Of a DNA stretch of 64,000 nucleotides, positions 52,286 through 64,000 are shown one piece after another. Position numbers and translations under genes: made by a program. Source of the DNA: Anastrepha obliqua (taxonomy: Eukaryota > Arthropoda > Insecta > Diptera > Tephritidae). Below the pieces are notes generated by a model. That model worked only from the letters and a program-made list of their open reading frames with translations, did not search any database and was not told the origin of the DNA. Within the stretch, counting starts at the first letter, position 1; every line of letters begins with the position of its first letter. Location of the stretch: assembly GCF_027943255.1 (NCBI RefSeq), contig NC_072895.1:75146001-75210000 (forward strand), in the 5' to 3' direction.

Positions 52286-52559
52286 TTTTTTGTATATATA
52301 AAAATAGTACATAGTAAGACTAAGGTCTTTTAATAGTACTTCAACAATATTATAAACAACTGGAATATTTTTAACATACAAGTTTCGTAATCTAAATTTT
52401 ACACCAGTTCATTTACGAATCAATCCAATATATTTAACTTAACTATTGTATAATAATAAGAAGAAAAGAAGCTATAGGAAAAGAAAAGAAGGATTTAGAG
52501 AAGAAAGAACAGAAGTAGTAATTAGAGAATGTAGAGAGAAATTGAATGCCCTAATTTAA

Positions 52560-54270
52560 TGCAATCAAACACTTTTAAAGTAATTATAGACTTGTGCCCT
52601 GAAGTTAAATCTGTTAAGTCCAGCCTTCACAGTGTCGGGTAATGAGTTCCACACTTTAACAGCGCTAATGAAAAATAATCTAGATGATGGTGTGTAATTA
52701 AATTTTGGAACGATGAATTTGTTGTGTCTGCGAGACCTTACTGGTATCAACTTCTCTGTCAGATAGGGAGGAGACTTGAATAATGTAAGTTTGCACAAAA
52801 AAATGCAATTTCTAGCCGACAAATAACTGTTAAGGCAACAGCCCAGTAACCTTGATCGCCATGCAGAGATTTGGTCGTATCTGCCAATCCCATATACATA
52901 GGTACATACCGCGTAGCGTTATTAAATGCCACATTAAGTTTGTGGCAAGATGTGGAGTCGAGTTTGCTGTATACCACCTCAGAGTACGTAATGAGAAGCA
53001 TAATTAGCTGGAGAACTAATTTGCGCCTCGTTTTCTCTGGCTTGAATGCTGCAGAGACTCTCAGCTTACGCAATGTAGCATAAATGTTCCCCACAACCCT
53101 ATTTATATGGTCAGCACAGGTAAGTTTTGTGTTGAGAATAAACCCCAAATTTTTTACCTTATCCATAAAGGTAAGGGAACTTGTACCTATCCATAATTTA
53201 GGGATATTGTCAACATGCACAACACTATTACATATAGGTAAGACATATGACTTTGACGCGTTCAGACATAAAGAGTTTTCATTAGCCCATACAGAAATAG
53301 CAGACAAATCACTGTTTATTTTGAAACATAAATCTTCAACGAGACCAATACGACTGGACAAGTACAATTGTATATCATCAGCATACGCATGGACATTCAC
53401 ATACTGACCAACGTTAAAAACATGATTGACAAAAAGACTGAATAAAAGCGGACCAAGGATAGACCCTTGCGGAACACCAGTGTGAGACTGAGATGTTGAT
53501 TTACTGGTCTTGACCTTCTGCGTTCTGTCTCCAAGGAAGCTGGCCATGAGCTTCACCGCACTGTCTTTGAAGCCGAAATAGTGTTTAAGCTTCAAACATA
53601 ACAATTTGTGATTCACTGAGTCAAATGCTTTAGAAAAGTCAAGTAAGCAAAGTAGAGTCAAGTCTCCGTGGTCAAAACTAATTCTAATTTCGTCCAGTAT
53701 TTTAACCATTGCAGTCGAGCAACTGTGATTTTGTTTGAAGCCAGATTGTAGTGGAGAGAGTAGACGATTGTTCTGTACAAATGATGAAATTTCCGTGGCC
53801 ATCAAGTTTTCGCAAACTTTGGAAAATGTGGGCACTATGCTGATAGGTCTATAGTCACCAGCATAAATAGCATTTGCCTTTTTTGCTACTGGGAAAACTA
53901 TAGCCTTTTTCCATCCTGCTGGGAAACATGAACTAGTCAAGCAATGGTTTATTATATGGGTAAGGGGTCCCATTATATGTTGGATGACTATACGGACGAA
54001 TTTTTACGAGATACCATCGTCGCCTACAGCATTAGACTTTATTTTGGATAACGCTTTCAGGACATCTACCTCACTAACTGTCATAAATTGAAACTGTTCT
54101 TTTAGAGTAGCACAAGGTGAGGACTCTTTTAAATAGGAGCACAGTTTGTTTTCTTACCAACACTAATGAAGTAGTCATTAAGTTCATCAAGGTCAATCTC
54201 ACATTCGGGACTTCCCTTGCCATGAGTTTTAAATTTTTGACGTGATAACGTCTTATAATTCGATTTAGCC
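52560..54270 (-). mobile_element. 5'-truncated LINE (CR1/L2-like group)
   Basis: A non-LTR element on the minus strand. Coding homology runs from about 54270 (DELNDYFISVGK region, just before the RT) to a stop near 52565, with no RNase H after the RT. The endonuclease is missing, so the copy is 5'-truncated. The 3' boundary is uncertain; a pyrimidine-rich run (minus strand) lies at 52450-52510. Confidence 0.82.
52565..54190 (-). pseudogene. LINE reverse transcriptase, near-intact core
   Basis: From the 5' side: a pre-RT segment with VSEVDVLKALSKIKSNAVGD then a TAA at about 54008-54010. An uninterrupted 404-codon frame (53973-52759) follows: GDYRPISIVPTFSKVCENLM (motif 2), LLSPLQSGFKQNHSCSTAMV, LLCLLDFSKAFDSVNH (motif A with catalytic Asp), GVPQGSILGPLLFSLFVNHV (motif B), VHAYADDIQLYLS (motif C) and VKNLGFILNTKL (motif E). 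A frameshift near 52815 leads to the C-terminal block PPYLTEKLIPVRSRRHNKFI and VWNSLPDTVKAGL. The motif set matches CR1/L2/Daphne-group LINEs. The RT catalytic residues are all present. Confidence 0.85.
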
Positions 54271-54559
54271 GGCTGCACGCGCGAAAAAATGTGTTGTAAC
54301 CTTGCTCAATCGTCGTTACCTTGCTCCTGCGGCGTTACCTTGCATGAACTGCAAGCGAGAGCGTGGAACGAACGACAAAGAGCACAATCGGCCCCCGCGG
54401 TCGGCAACGTTCGACATCTGGCTCTGTCCTACTTGAGTGAGCATATATATGTATGTGTATGTATGTATATGCGCATAGGTATATAAATTCACATATTTGA
54501 ATTTTCATACGACTTCTTCCTGTGTGCATGGTAATGAACCATTTCTCTGTTGAGAATGG

Positions 54560-54735
54560 GACGATGAGAGGAAAATTAGGAAATATTAGAGGGAGTGTTT
54601 CGAGTGTAATGTGTCTTGAAAAAGTCAAATCGATGATGGTGCCTCTTCGTGTTGTTGACTTATTAACGTCTGATGCACAATAGAAATTGAACATATCTTT
54701 CATGAATTTGATAAATGTTTCGTAATTTTTCACGT
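54560..54735 (-). pseudogene. Possible endonuclease-like fragment
   Basis: The minus strand reads FNFYCASDVNKSTTRRGTII then DLTFSRHITLETLPLI. The S-TT-RGT-IDLxFSR pattern resembles the C-terminal part of apurinic-type endonuclease domains found in insect LINEs and in some repeat-associated proteins. No other endonuclease motif is visible. Confidence 0.35.
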
Positions 54736-55339
54736 TTGCTTAAATGTAACTTGACCTATTCCATTGCGATTCGATTTACCTCCTTCTCTACATCCATACA
54801 AAATATCTATCAAACAAATAAAACTAAATTTTCTTTTGAAAAGTGCAACCATTCCATCAACATTTTCTTATGACGTTGTCACGTTAAACTATCGTCAGTA
54901 AACCGACTTTTCAGACAACCTCTTTTTTAGGTTGCGCCACAGTTCTCTTGTTGGGAGTGACGGATCAAGTTTTAAGTAACTGTACCAACGTTTCGCTTGT
55001 CGTACAAACTTATTGCAGTGGTTTCATTTCGGATTTCCTTGCAGTCTTTGTTGAGTCTTGCCTGGTTATCTTACTGTACGTCAGTTAAGATGCTAAAGTT
55101 TTTTCCCCTGGGTATTTTTGAGTTATTTATTTTTCTATAGTGTTAGTGGCATAGAATTTATCGTGTATTGATTTTTGGTTTTCATATATTTCTATATTTC
55201 ATTAGCATGTAACGTAAATTTGCCAGTGTTTATATACATAAGGACATAAAATTAATCGTACCTGAGGGTTAACATTTGTAATAAAAAAAAGTATATAAAA
55301 CCTGCTATAAAAATACTTCAAGCAAGGTAAACTGAGGAA
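54736..55339. other. No gene recognised
   Basis: AT-rich spacer. Nothing assigned. Confidence 0.45.
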
Positions 55340-56205
55340 AACGGTCCAACATACTGCTAGCCTTAAAACAACTGAAGGTGCCACTTTATCCCTTGCGCAT
55401 CATCAGAAGGTATTTCAGCAATCGTGTCATCGTGTCCTTCAGTATGATACTGATAATGGGTCAAGAAAGTTTGAAACCACTAGTGGGGTCCCTGTTTGGA
55501 ACGTCATGAACGGCGGGGTCCTAAAACAAAACATCCCGATAAGGCAGATAACTTAGGATATGCTGATGACATTGCGTTGGTTGTTGTAGACAAGTGGCTA
55601 GCTCAGCTGGAAGCAAAATGCGGCGATGCAGCAGCGAGAGTATAGTGATGACTCTGTAATGTGGACTTGGAGCTGGCAGCCCAGAAAACGGAGGCCGATC
55701 TTATAAGCGCACGGAAGCAAAAAAGGATTATGAGGATTACGATTGGTGGGAACGAAACATTCTCACAGCAAGCGATTAAGTATCTCGGGTCATGCTCGAC
55801 ATGAGACTAAGATTTAAGTATCATTTGGCAGCAGTTAATTGTAAAGCCCACATAGGTGGGCGGCCGCAAGGAGAGAGGAGACGACTCATATCAACTGTAG
55901 TAGAATATATCGTGTTATACGCAGCGCCGATATAGGCTGAGGCCAAGCATAGCCATATGCGTGAGGTGGTTCGTACCTACAGACGCAGCGTACTACGTAC
56001 TGCATGCGCTTCTGGAACGGTATCAGACGTCGCAATATACTCTGTTGTTAGAAAGATACCAGTGGATATCCATGCAATTGAGAGAAATAAGTGAAACTGA
56101 CGGTAGCAAAAAAGACTGCAGAAAGAACGCGATTGATGGCCGAATGGCAAAGAATGAGCAGTGTTGGAGATGTGCTCGACCATTGCTAAATGGCACGCTG
56201 TAAAA
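55340..56205 (+). pseudogene. R1-like LINE reverse transcriptase fragment
   Basis: Frame-hopping plus-strand homology: ALKQLKVPLYPLRIIRRYFS, ETTSGVP joined directly to WNVMNGGVLKQNI (QGSVLGPLL of motif B deleted), GYADDIALVVVDKWLAQLEA (catalytic motif C, 55555-55615), LELAAQKTEADLISARKQKR, IGGNETFSQQAIKYLG, RRRLISTVVEYIVLYAAPI and RTACASGTVSDVAIYSVVRK with IPVDIHA. This order matches the R1 clade from finger to thumb and connection. Multiple stops and shifts; both ends lost. Confidence 0.82.
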
Positions 56206-56340
56206 ACGACGACGTATTTGTTTTACTTGAATCCGCTAGTTGCACGGGCATTTGGCTATAAAGCAAATTTTCATAAGAGCCATTTGGCATTCGTATTACT
56301 ACTATTAGCTAAATTTTGAAAGCATTTCATTTCCAATAGT

Positions 56341-56442
56341 TTTTAATAAAGACGTGTATATTGCGTACTAAAAAATTATATTATATTTTTTTAAATTATA
56401 TTTTTTAATAAAAACGTCTATATTGCGTACTAAAAAAATTAC
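56341..56442. repeat. Short direct duplication
   Basis: Two copies of TTTTAATAAAxACGTxTATATTGCGTACTAAAAAA (one near 56341-56375, one near 56403-56439) separated by an AT-only run. Confidence 0.75.
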
Positions 56443-57924
56443 CTAGTAACGTACTTGCTTCGTATCACACATACTTGTTATCGGCTTTTGCTTGATGAAA
56501 ATCAAAAATTTTAGATATTAGCGTCATGCACCCGACACGCACACATATAAGCCGCTGGACATGCTTGCTGGAGCGTCACCAAGAGCTATATGTCAGCAAC
56601 CGTTTGTGGCAGCCATACTCGTAAGACCGCCAACGCCATTATCACTACCCTTACGCCTGTTGCCTGTCATTTGTGTCTGTGTAACATTTTGGGGTTTACA
56701 TCTATCATGGCTTATGCTATTGACCCAAAACATGCTTACCAGGCTATACGAACGGATAAGGATAAGGCGCATAGGAAACACATTCACACAATTATGTGGA
56801 CACTATAACATGAATGTACACCGCAGAATGGCTTTCATTGTTGCGATGGCTGGCAGAGTGGGCGAAGTCGGCTACAGCTACAAATACACATGCATATAAT
56901 ATACAAGAATACTTATGTGTGAGTTTGCTAATGCACTTGTATGAGTATGTTTGTATGTGCGAGAGGGTGTGTGTATGTCTACTGCTGCTATCACTATAGC
57001 ATAAATTGCCATTGGTTAAGCAGTTCGAGTGTATTCGGGATATCAATTTGATTGTCATCGAAACACTGAACTGTTGTGGGTTTTAGTTGCAAGCAAAGTA
57101 GGATATTTGTAAGCAGGACAAGTATAAGCATTCTACGATTACTCGTACATATACAATTACTAGTGTGCAACATGTGTGCGAGCAAGTAGTATATGAGCAG
57201 CAATAATGCTGTTGGAGAATTGACAGTTAGATAATATACAATCTCTAACTAAACCTATAACACATGCTCGAATGAACACATTAAATAAAAAGTATTGGTA
57301 ACAAAAGTGACATCTTACAACATACACACACAAATGTGCGCCTGTACTCGTATGTATTATATGTACACAAATGCAAACAATATGACTGCCATTAGATACT
57401 ACGAATCGATAACGGCTATTATACACAAACGATTTGCCAGAAAATTATATGGTAAATGTACATGGGATAACCAGGATGAGGTGAGTTCGATTTGTAGCAA
57501 CTGCTTGTTGTTGGGTAGTAATGACACTTGTAAGCATTTACTGAGATGACCCAATATCGCCTACTAAATTGTTGAAAAATGTCACAAAGGTGTTATAGCT
57601 GAGCCGTATACATATAATCCCGCTTAATAATAATGTAAACTTACATATGTATGTGCATACAACGTAGGATATCAACCGATAAATATAGGTGCATGCTTAT
57701 CTGTGTGTATACATTAGTATGCCTCACCTAAATAATTTGAAATTTTTCCAGTGGAATTGGGCAAAACTAGTTTTAAACCTTTTTATTTATAAAACTAGAG
57801 TTTAAGTTTAAGAGAACTGCATAAAAATGTTTAAACAATTTTATCGATTCATGTGTTTTCTGTGGCTGTTTTTGGAAAAATATAATAACACATTTACAGC
57901 AAACAACCCGAAATATATTAAATA
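56443..57924. other. No gene recognised
   Basis: Slightly GC-richer near 56520-56880 with overlapping ORFs in all frames but no domain signature. The rest is AT-rich with GTAT-type short repeats. Confidence 0.45.
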
Positions 57925-60267
57925 TCTATATATATAAAAGAAAGTCATGTTAGTTACACTATTTATAACTCGAGAGCGGCTGAACCGATTTGGCTGAAAA
58001 TTGATGGAGAGGTAGCTTAGAACCAGGAGACGGACAGAGGATACTTTTTATCCCATTCGAACGCGTTTCCGTGAAGTCACTATAAAATGTGGTATAACAA
58101 AAACGCATCTGATATGAAATAACAAAACGCAAATGGCAGCTAAACGTAATTTTGTCTATGGTTAAGTAGACAATTTGATAATATTATATTATTACACTTC
58201 ATGCTTCATCGAAGAATTTTCAACGACGGAAGCAAGGTGATACGGTAACTGGCTATCCGGATGTGCGTTCTACTGATGCTCTTGGTCGTATGTATACAGT
58301 TCATCCAAAGAATGTTGAATGCTTCTATTTGCGGTTGTTGCTGGTAAATGTGCATGGGCCAAGGTCATTTGAGTCACTACGGACTGTTAATGGTACAATA
58401 TTCCCAACATATCGTGCTGCATGTGAAGAACCCAATTTACTAGAAAACGATACCCATTGGGATACGACAATCGTTGAAGCCATTATCTCTGCATCTCCAA
58501 GTGAGATACGCACATTATTTGCTATCATCATTTCGACATACTTTCCATCGAACCCATCTAACCTATGGCATAAATACAAGGATAATATGTCAGAAGATAT
58601 TTTACAACAAATTCGTGTCAGTTCCAGAAATTCGGATCTTGAGATGGATGAGGAGATACATAATCGGGCTTTACTCTTGATCGAAGACATGTGTTACCTT
58701 ATGTGCGGTAGTTTATTAGTCAGGTTAGGAATGCCAGCGCCAAATCGTGAAATGAATGACGCATTTAATCGAGAGTTGGAACGGGAACGTGAATATGATT
58801 CCTGGTGATCATTAGATTTAGTAGTTCAAACGAATGTACCACTGTTGAATCGCTAACAAAAATAAGTTTATGATACATTAATGAAGGCAATTGATGATGG
58901 AAATAGTGGTTTATATTTCCTTGATGCCCCTGGTAGAACTGGTAAGACATTTCTCATATCAGCAATTTTAGCCACTGTTCGTGCGAGATCCAGCATTGCG
59001 CTTGCAGTTGCTTCTTCTGGAATAGCAGCCACATTGTTAGAAGGATGCCGTACGGCTCATTCAGCATTAAAATTGCTGTTAAATCTTCAAAAAATTGAAG
59101 AACCAACATGTCATATTTCAAAAAACTCAGCAATGGCCAAAGTTTTATCAGCATCGAAAATCATCATCTGGGACGAATGCACAATGGCGCATAAACGTGC
59201 ATTAGAAGCACTTAACCGAACATTGAAAGATATACGCACTGACTCGAGATGTTTTGGAGGCGCAATGATTTTACTGTCTAGCGACTTCTGCCAAACACTG
59301 CCAGTAATTCCAAGATAAACGGCTGCTGACGGAATAAACGCTTGCCTCAAATCATCGAATCTATGGCGCTATGTGAAGAAACTACAGCTGACAACAAACA
59401 TGAGAGTTGCATTACGTAATGATACATCTACTGGAGATTTCTCTGAGCAATTACTGACTATCGGTAATTGTCGAGTACCTTTCGACGAATTGAGCGGATT
59501 GATTTCATTTCCTCAGAATTTCTGTAACTTTGTCTCTCTCATTAATAACTAGAAAAATAATGAATGGTTGAGTGAGCGAGCAATTTTAACGGCTAAGAAT
59601 AAAGATGTAGATGACCTAAACTACATAATTCAAAACAATATCATTGGAACAATGCAATCATTCAAATCCATTGACTGTGTAACAATTGAAGATGAAGCCA
59701 CTAACTATCCAATTGAATTTTTAAACTCCTTGGATGTGCCTGGCTTACCACCAATCATGCTTCGAAACATAAGCCCACCAAAACTTTGCAACGGTACACG
59801 TTTGGTGGTAAATAAATTGATGAACAATGTGATTTACGCGACGATACTTAACGGAAAATTCGAGGTGAAGAAGTTCTCATTCCGAGGATCCCGAGGATCC
59901 CAACCGATCTTCCGTTTGAGTTTAAAAGACTTAAATTTCCGATCTGTCTTGCATTCGCCATGACCACTAACAAATCACAAGGCCAATCCTTGAAAGTTTG
60001 TGGTCTGAATCTAGAAAATCAATGTCACCAATCTCACATGGTCAATCATATGTGGCATGTTCACGGGTCGGAAAAGTATCTGTGTTGTTTGTTCTTGCAC
60101 CTGATAATAAAACGAAAAATGTCGTGTATCAGAAGGTGCTTACCTGAAGAGCGCAATCTATTAAAGCTTCATTGAAATACCTGATTAATAAAAAAATTAA
60201 CTTAATAAAATCAAAGCTCTGTTTTTTATTGCCTCTAGGGCGGAACAAAGTTCGCCGGGTTAGCTAG
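57925..60267 (+). mobile_element. Helitron with both termini, Rep region deleted
   Basis: The 5' end begins TC followed by TATATATATAAAAG and is preceded by A (57924). The 3' end is CTAG (60264-60267) followed by T, preceded by a short hairpin GGCGGAAC-AAA-GTTCGCC at about 60239-60256. TC...CTRR ends, a near-terminal hairpin, insertion between A and T and no target duplication define Helitrons. The 5' region (ACTCGAGAGCGGCTGAACCG near 57967-57986) is the conserved leader I associate with an abundant insect Helitron family. 2343 bp, against well over 5 kb for autonomous copies. Confidence 0.92.
58220..60175 (+). pseudogene. Helitron RepHel C-terminal half (Pif1-like helicase), broken
   Basis: Coding homology starts near 58220, in the region between Rep and helicase: GRMYTVHPKNVECFYLRLLL and MSEDILQQIRVSSRN. 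A stop at 58806 and a frame change follow. The helicase has a Walker A motif DAPGRTGKT (58920-58950), where the family has GGTGKT, then SSGIAATLLEGCRTAHSALK, Walker B IIIWDECTMAHK and LLSSDFCQTLPVIPR. Stops lie near 59318 and 59550. Later motifs are NGTRLVVNKLMNNVIYATIL and MTTNKSQGQSLKVCGLNL, ending near 60175. The HUH nuclease domain needed for rolling-circle initiation is absent. Confidence 0.88.
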
Positions 60268-61796
60268 TAACTTATAAAAAAAAAGATCGAAGATTGGAAA
60301 AATATGAAAAACCAGCTTTTATCAAATCCTCATTTTTTCAATTTCTTTTCTGATTCTTAACGAAGAAGACAGAAAAAATCTTATAGAAGACATTTATGTC
60401 GTTTTCTTTATAACGACAAAATATTTAAGCTACAATTTAAAACAAAAAAAAAAAAGAAACAGGATTTGAACAAAAAGAATAATTTGAACCTGGGCATTTC
60501 GGTAACCACTCATTATTTCTTTCTCACCCTCTTTGGGACAATTTATGCATCTAGTGGAGGATCTTCATCAAATTTTATCGAGAGAGAAGCGATACAATTT
60601 TCAATTCTTGACGTTTCTTGTTCCAAATATGATATTTGGAGTTAAAAGTATTTTATATTATATAGCATCTAACAAGTCAAGTACGCATAATTTTATCGAT
60701 AACTTTTTAAAAGACGTGGTAGGCTTAAACTTTAGCTTAGAACTTTGCTGATATAATAAGATATTGAAGTACAACTCAATTCTTTCTCAAGTCAACGTAG
60801 ACGGTTATTGTGCGTGACCACAGTGATTTGTAATATTTTGCACAGTCTATGTTGGCTTAACAACGCAGCTCCAATTAAGTGCTATATGAAGTGTCTGACC
60901 ATTGAACAATTTCCATCGCAATAGAACTAACTTGAACAGCCAGCCAGCAGAGTTAATTTAACATTGCTCCGAAAGCAGTTGCAGGAGAATAAGGACATTT
61001 AAAGACTGAATTAACGCACGGTTGATATGGATTATTGGACTTATGTCCATTTGTTTCAGGAAACATTTTGTTGTCGAAAGTGTTTACCCTATAAATGCAG
61101 TCAACATTTTCAAACAATTTCGTGGAAACACACAAGTCTCATAAGCTACACACACAACAGTAGCAGCAACAACACAACCAACAGTGGCAGAGTAAAATAT
61201 ACAATAAATCACAACAGTAGCTGCGAATTGCCGGCAACCAATGCAAATGAGTGGTGCAAATACAAACTTAGTCAACAAGTCTCAGCACATAAACCAAAAA
61301 AAAAACACGTAATTTAAATAACAGATAGAGGGAGCAGAGATGGTAGGCACGTAGTAAACTGCAGATTGTCAAATGCAAGCATACAGCAGCAAATCAAAAA
61401 GTTAACTATGCATGCTATACATGCACGCTCTATATATACTTAGTATAGGTATATGTATGTATGTATAGGTATATGAATGAATAGCCCCTAGTGACCCAAC
61501 AAATTCAGAACACAAATCCAAACACTTTTTAAGATACGCCTCACACAACAGATAATGCCAACAAATGACTGTTTTGTACGCGCCTGTGTAAAAAAGTGGG
61601 TATGGCAGCACTTTCGAATTTATATTAGAAATTCCAGAGACTGCTGATATAAACAGCATTGAAAGACAACTAAGCGCGGCAAGTATTTACGTATAAATTT
61701 AGGTGGATTTATACACGACCCATGAAAAGCGGGTAGCAGAAAGGTTGAGCTGCATTGCCCATTTGCATTTACCCCAAATGCATACAAACGTGTATG
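60268..61796. other. No gene recognised
   Basis: AT-rich spacer with a poly-A run near 60440 and TATG repeats near 61440-61475. Confidence 0.5.
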
Positions 61797-63092
61797 CGAG
61801 GGGTGCCTTTTATATGTCGGGATTTAGCAACCCTGGTGTTGCAATCTGGCAACTGACAGCTGTATCGCAAAGTTTGACATTTTTTGGCTTTTACATACTC
61901 AGAACGTTTTGAAATACCAGCGCTATTTGTGTTGTTTGCAGTAACTTAAAAGATTCATCTCGGTCCAAAAATGGAATTAAATCGTGAACATTTTCGTGCG
62001 ATTATTTTTTACAACTTTCGACGTGGATTAACTCAGCAACATTGCATGGATGAACTTAATTCATTTTTTGGCGATGAAGCTCCATGAAGAAGCAGTGTTA
62101 ATCGATGGTATGGTGAATTCAATCGTGGTCGTAGTTCACTCCAAGACGAATTTCGTGAAGGTCGTCCAAAATCAGTTGTTGTTCCGAAAACCATTGATGC
62201 TGTGCGCAAACTGATATTGCAAGATCGTCATGTGACCAATCGTGAGATTGAGACAATCTTAGGCATTAGTGGGACCAGCATACATTCAATATTGCATAAA
62301 CATTTGACTGTCAAAAAAATTTGTTCGCGTTGGATCCCACACAATTTGTCAATCGCTCAAAAAAAGGATCGTGTCGATTGGTCGAAGGAAATGCTCAAAA
62401 AATACGATCACGGGGCTTCGAAACACGTCTATGACATCGTGACAGGTGATGAATCATGGATTTACGCGTATGAGCCCGAAAGTAAACAGTAGTCGACTGT
62501 ATGGGTGTTTCAAGATGAGCCAAATCCAACAAAATTTGTTCGCGCACGAAGCATTTCCAAGCAAATGGTCGCCTGTTTTTTCGGAAAAACTGGATATGTC
62601 GCAACCGTACCACTAGAACAGCGCAGAACAGTAAATTCTGAGTGGCACACAAACATTTGTTTGCCAGTTGTCTTCCAAAAATTAGGAAAACCAATCGCCA
62701 AAGACGGATCACTCTTCACCAGTACAATGCGAGCTCTCACACATCGGCTCAAACAACTGCATTTTTCAGCACCCAAAACATCGAATTAATGTGTCATCCG
62801 CCGTATAGTCCTGACTTGGCACCGAATGACTTCTTTTTATTCCCGTACGTAAAAAACAAACTGAGAGGTCAACGTTTTTCGACACCTGAAGAAGCGGTTG
62901 CGGCATTCAGAATGCATGTTTTGGAGGTACCTCATTCAGAGTGGCAAAAGTGCTTCGACAATTGGTTCAAACGCATGCAAAAGTGTATAGATCTTCATGG
63001 AAAATATAATATTTTGAAAAACAATAAAGTGATTTTCGATGATTAAAATTTGTTTTTTTTCTCTAATCCCGAAATATAAAAGGCACCCCTCG
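61797..63092 (+). mobile_element. Full-length mariner, inactive
   Basis: The element is 1296 bp. The ends CGAGGGGTGCCTTTTATATG and, complemented, CGAGGGGTGCCTTTTATATT continue TCGGGATT, about 28 bp in all. TA flanks the right side (63093-63094); the left flank is TG, a mutated TA. Contains one transposase pseudogene. Confidence 0.92.
61971..63046 (+). pseudogene. Mariner transposase pseudogene
   Basis: The ATG at 61971 gives ELNREHFRAIIFYNFRRGLT and the first helix-turn-helix. A TGA at 62082-62084 follows GDEAP. VNRWYGEFNRGRSSLQDEFR and a second helix-turn-helix (TNREIETILGISGTSIHSIL) lead to RWIPHNLSI and VTGDESWIYAYEPESKQ (Asp 1), then TAG at 62490-62492. STVWVFQDEPNPTKFVRARS and MVACFFGKTGYVATVPLEQR follow. 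A frameshift comes near 62670. The Asp 2 motif reads LHQYNASSHTS where the family has HHDN, so the catalytic Asp is Tyr. The third motif PPYSPDLAPNDFFLF is intact, and the C terminus continues to the stop at 63044-63046. A decayed but structurally complete copy. Confidence 0.9.
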
Positions 63093-63094
63093 TA

Positions 63095-64000
63095 TAACAT
63101 GTAAGTATGTGCACATGCATTTTACAATAGTTACGAGTATGTATCTAAAATCTCTAAGGATTTGCAAAGAAAAACTGCAAATTTATGCATCATGACACTG
63201 ACAGTGCGATAAATGATAAAAATAAAAACAAAACAAAAAAAGGCATAAAGAAGGCGTGCCATGCAACTGTAGCATGCAGTTCGAAAGAGCAACAGAGCAT
63301 CAAAATGCCTTGCCCCTTGGTAGGAATGACGCTAGCATAATGTTAGCAAGCAAGCCACAAGGAGACAAAGAAAATGCACCAAATTTTCCCATAAATTGGC
63401 AAATCTGTATATTTATACAGAATTATATCCAAAGCATAGTGCACAAGTATTTTATACATTCTTGAGTTCATGAAATACTTGGCCTGCAACTGAGGAAGTG
63501 AGGCAAGACAACAATTACAAACTGCAACGAACAACGAAAGTCTGAAATTGGTAATGGCGTATTGAAACAGGCAAAATGCTAACAAGTTTCAGCACTGCAT
63601 GAGTAAGTATAGGCATAAGCTTATACACATACATACACATACAAACACAAACATAAAAATATATATAAGCATTTGTGCGCACATTTGCATGGTCGATTGC
63701 GTTAAGGGGATTTAGAGCAGCATTTTCGGTGCTCATCGCTTGTGTAGTTGCTTTGCTGTAGCCGGCAAGGCAATGCACTTATACGCATGCACAAACACTC
63801 ACTTATACATACATACGACGAGTATGTATATAATGATTTTCCTATTTTGTATTGCACTCGATTTTGCTCGCCTTGCTTAATTTTAATTTTTGTGTTTTCT
63901 CATTGTAGTTATGCATTTTGTGGGTGTTAATATAAATATATGTATTTAGATATAGCCGACGATTTTCAACTGCCCACACTCAGCTGTAAGCCGAGCAATC
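63095..64000. other. No gene recognised
   Basis: AT-rich spacer with CATA-type repeats near 63620-63660. Nothing assigned up to the window edge. Confidence 0.5.

Noticed and set aside
56561..56899. 112-codon plus-strand ORF as a gene
   Set aside because: Three frames are open over the same stretch, with no domain and no conserved-looking pattern.

Overview
This window is eukaryotic, AT-rich, and almost entirely made of transposable elements. The element types (many mariner lineages including DD41D 'rosa'-type copies, Tc1/Tc3 relatives, Transib, PIF/Harbinger, a Helitron, non-LTR retrotransposons with RNase H, a tRNA-derived SINE) plus the (ACAT)n and (GT)n microsatellites point to a higher dipteran, most plausibly a tephritid fruit fly. 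That placement is an inference from repeat content. I found no convincing host gene, tRNA, rRNA, CRISPR array or operon. Nothing looks bacterial or viral.

Layout. 0-4.5 kb: decayed mariner remnants, a LINE RNase H scrap, a TTAA-flanked MITE (1812-2102) and a full-length mariner (2146-3438). 4.5-6.3 kb: a 5'-truncated LINE on the minus strand ending in a TTAGG-like tail. 8.5-13.8 kb: a nest. A DD41D mariner on the minus strand (9345-13818) was split by a 3.5 kb Transib element (9779-13319), a RAG1-like transposon with CACAGTG ends and a 5-bp CGCCG duplication. 13.9-18.8 kb: mariner and LINE fragments, a foldback repeat, and the 3' part of a second mariner family. 19.7-25.5 kb: three DNA transposons: a Tc3-like element with both ends, an internally deleted element with a 14-bp inverted repeat, 4-bp duplication and a scattered CGTACG motif, and a Tc1-like element with long inverted repeats. 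25.5-29.4 kb: LINE scraps and a near-identical inverted duplication. 30.6 kb: a 449-bp MITE. 32.1-34.6 kb: a full-length mariner and a truncated one. 38.4-40.0 kb: a PIF/Harbinger derivative that has lost nearly all of its transposase but keeps an apparently intact, intron-containing Myb/SANT-like gene. 40.8-50.5 kb: more mariners, internally deleted DD41D copies, SINEs, and a second TTAA MITE. 52.5-56.2 kb: a CR1/L2-like LINE and an R1-like LINE. 57.9-60.3 kb: a Helitron with both termini but no Rep region. 61.8-63.1 kb: a full-length mariner.

Most coding regions are dead copies with stops and frameshifts. The two best preserved are the Transib transposase (one premature stop, at the codon just before the presumed catalytic Glu) and the Harbinger Myb-like gene (no lesion seen). 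Some interactions can be read from the sequence: Transib landed in an already internally deleted DD41D copy, and several DD41D copies have lost their middles while keeping an end, as expected from interrupted gap repair.
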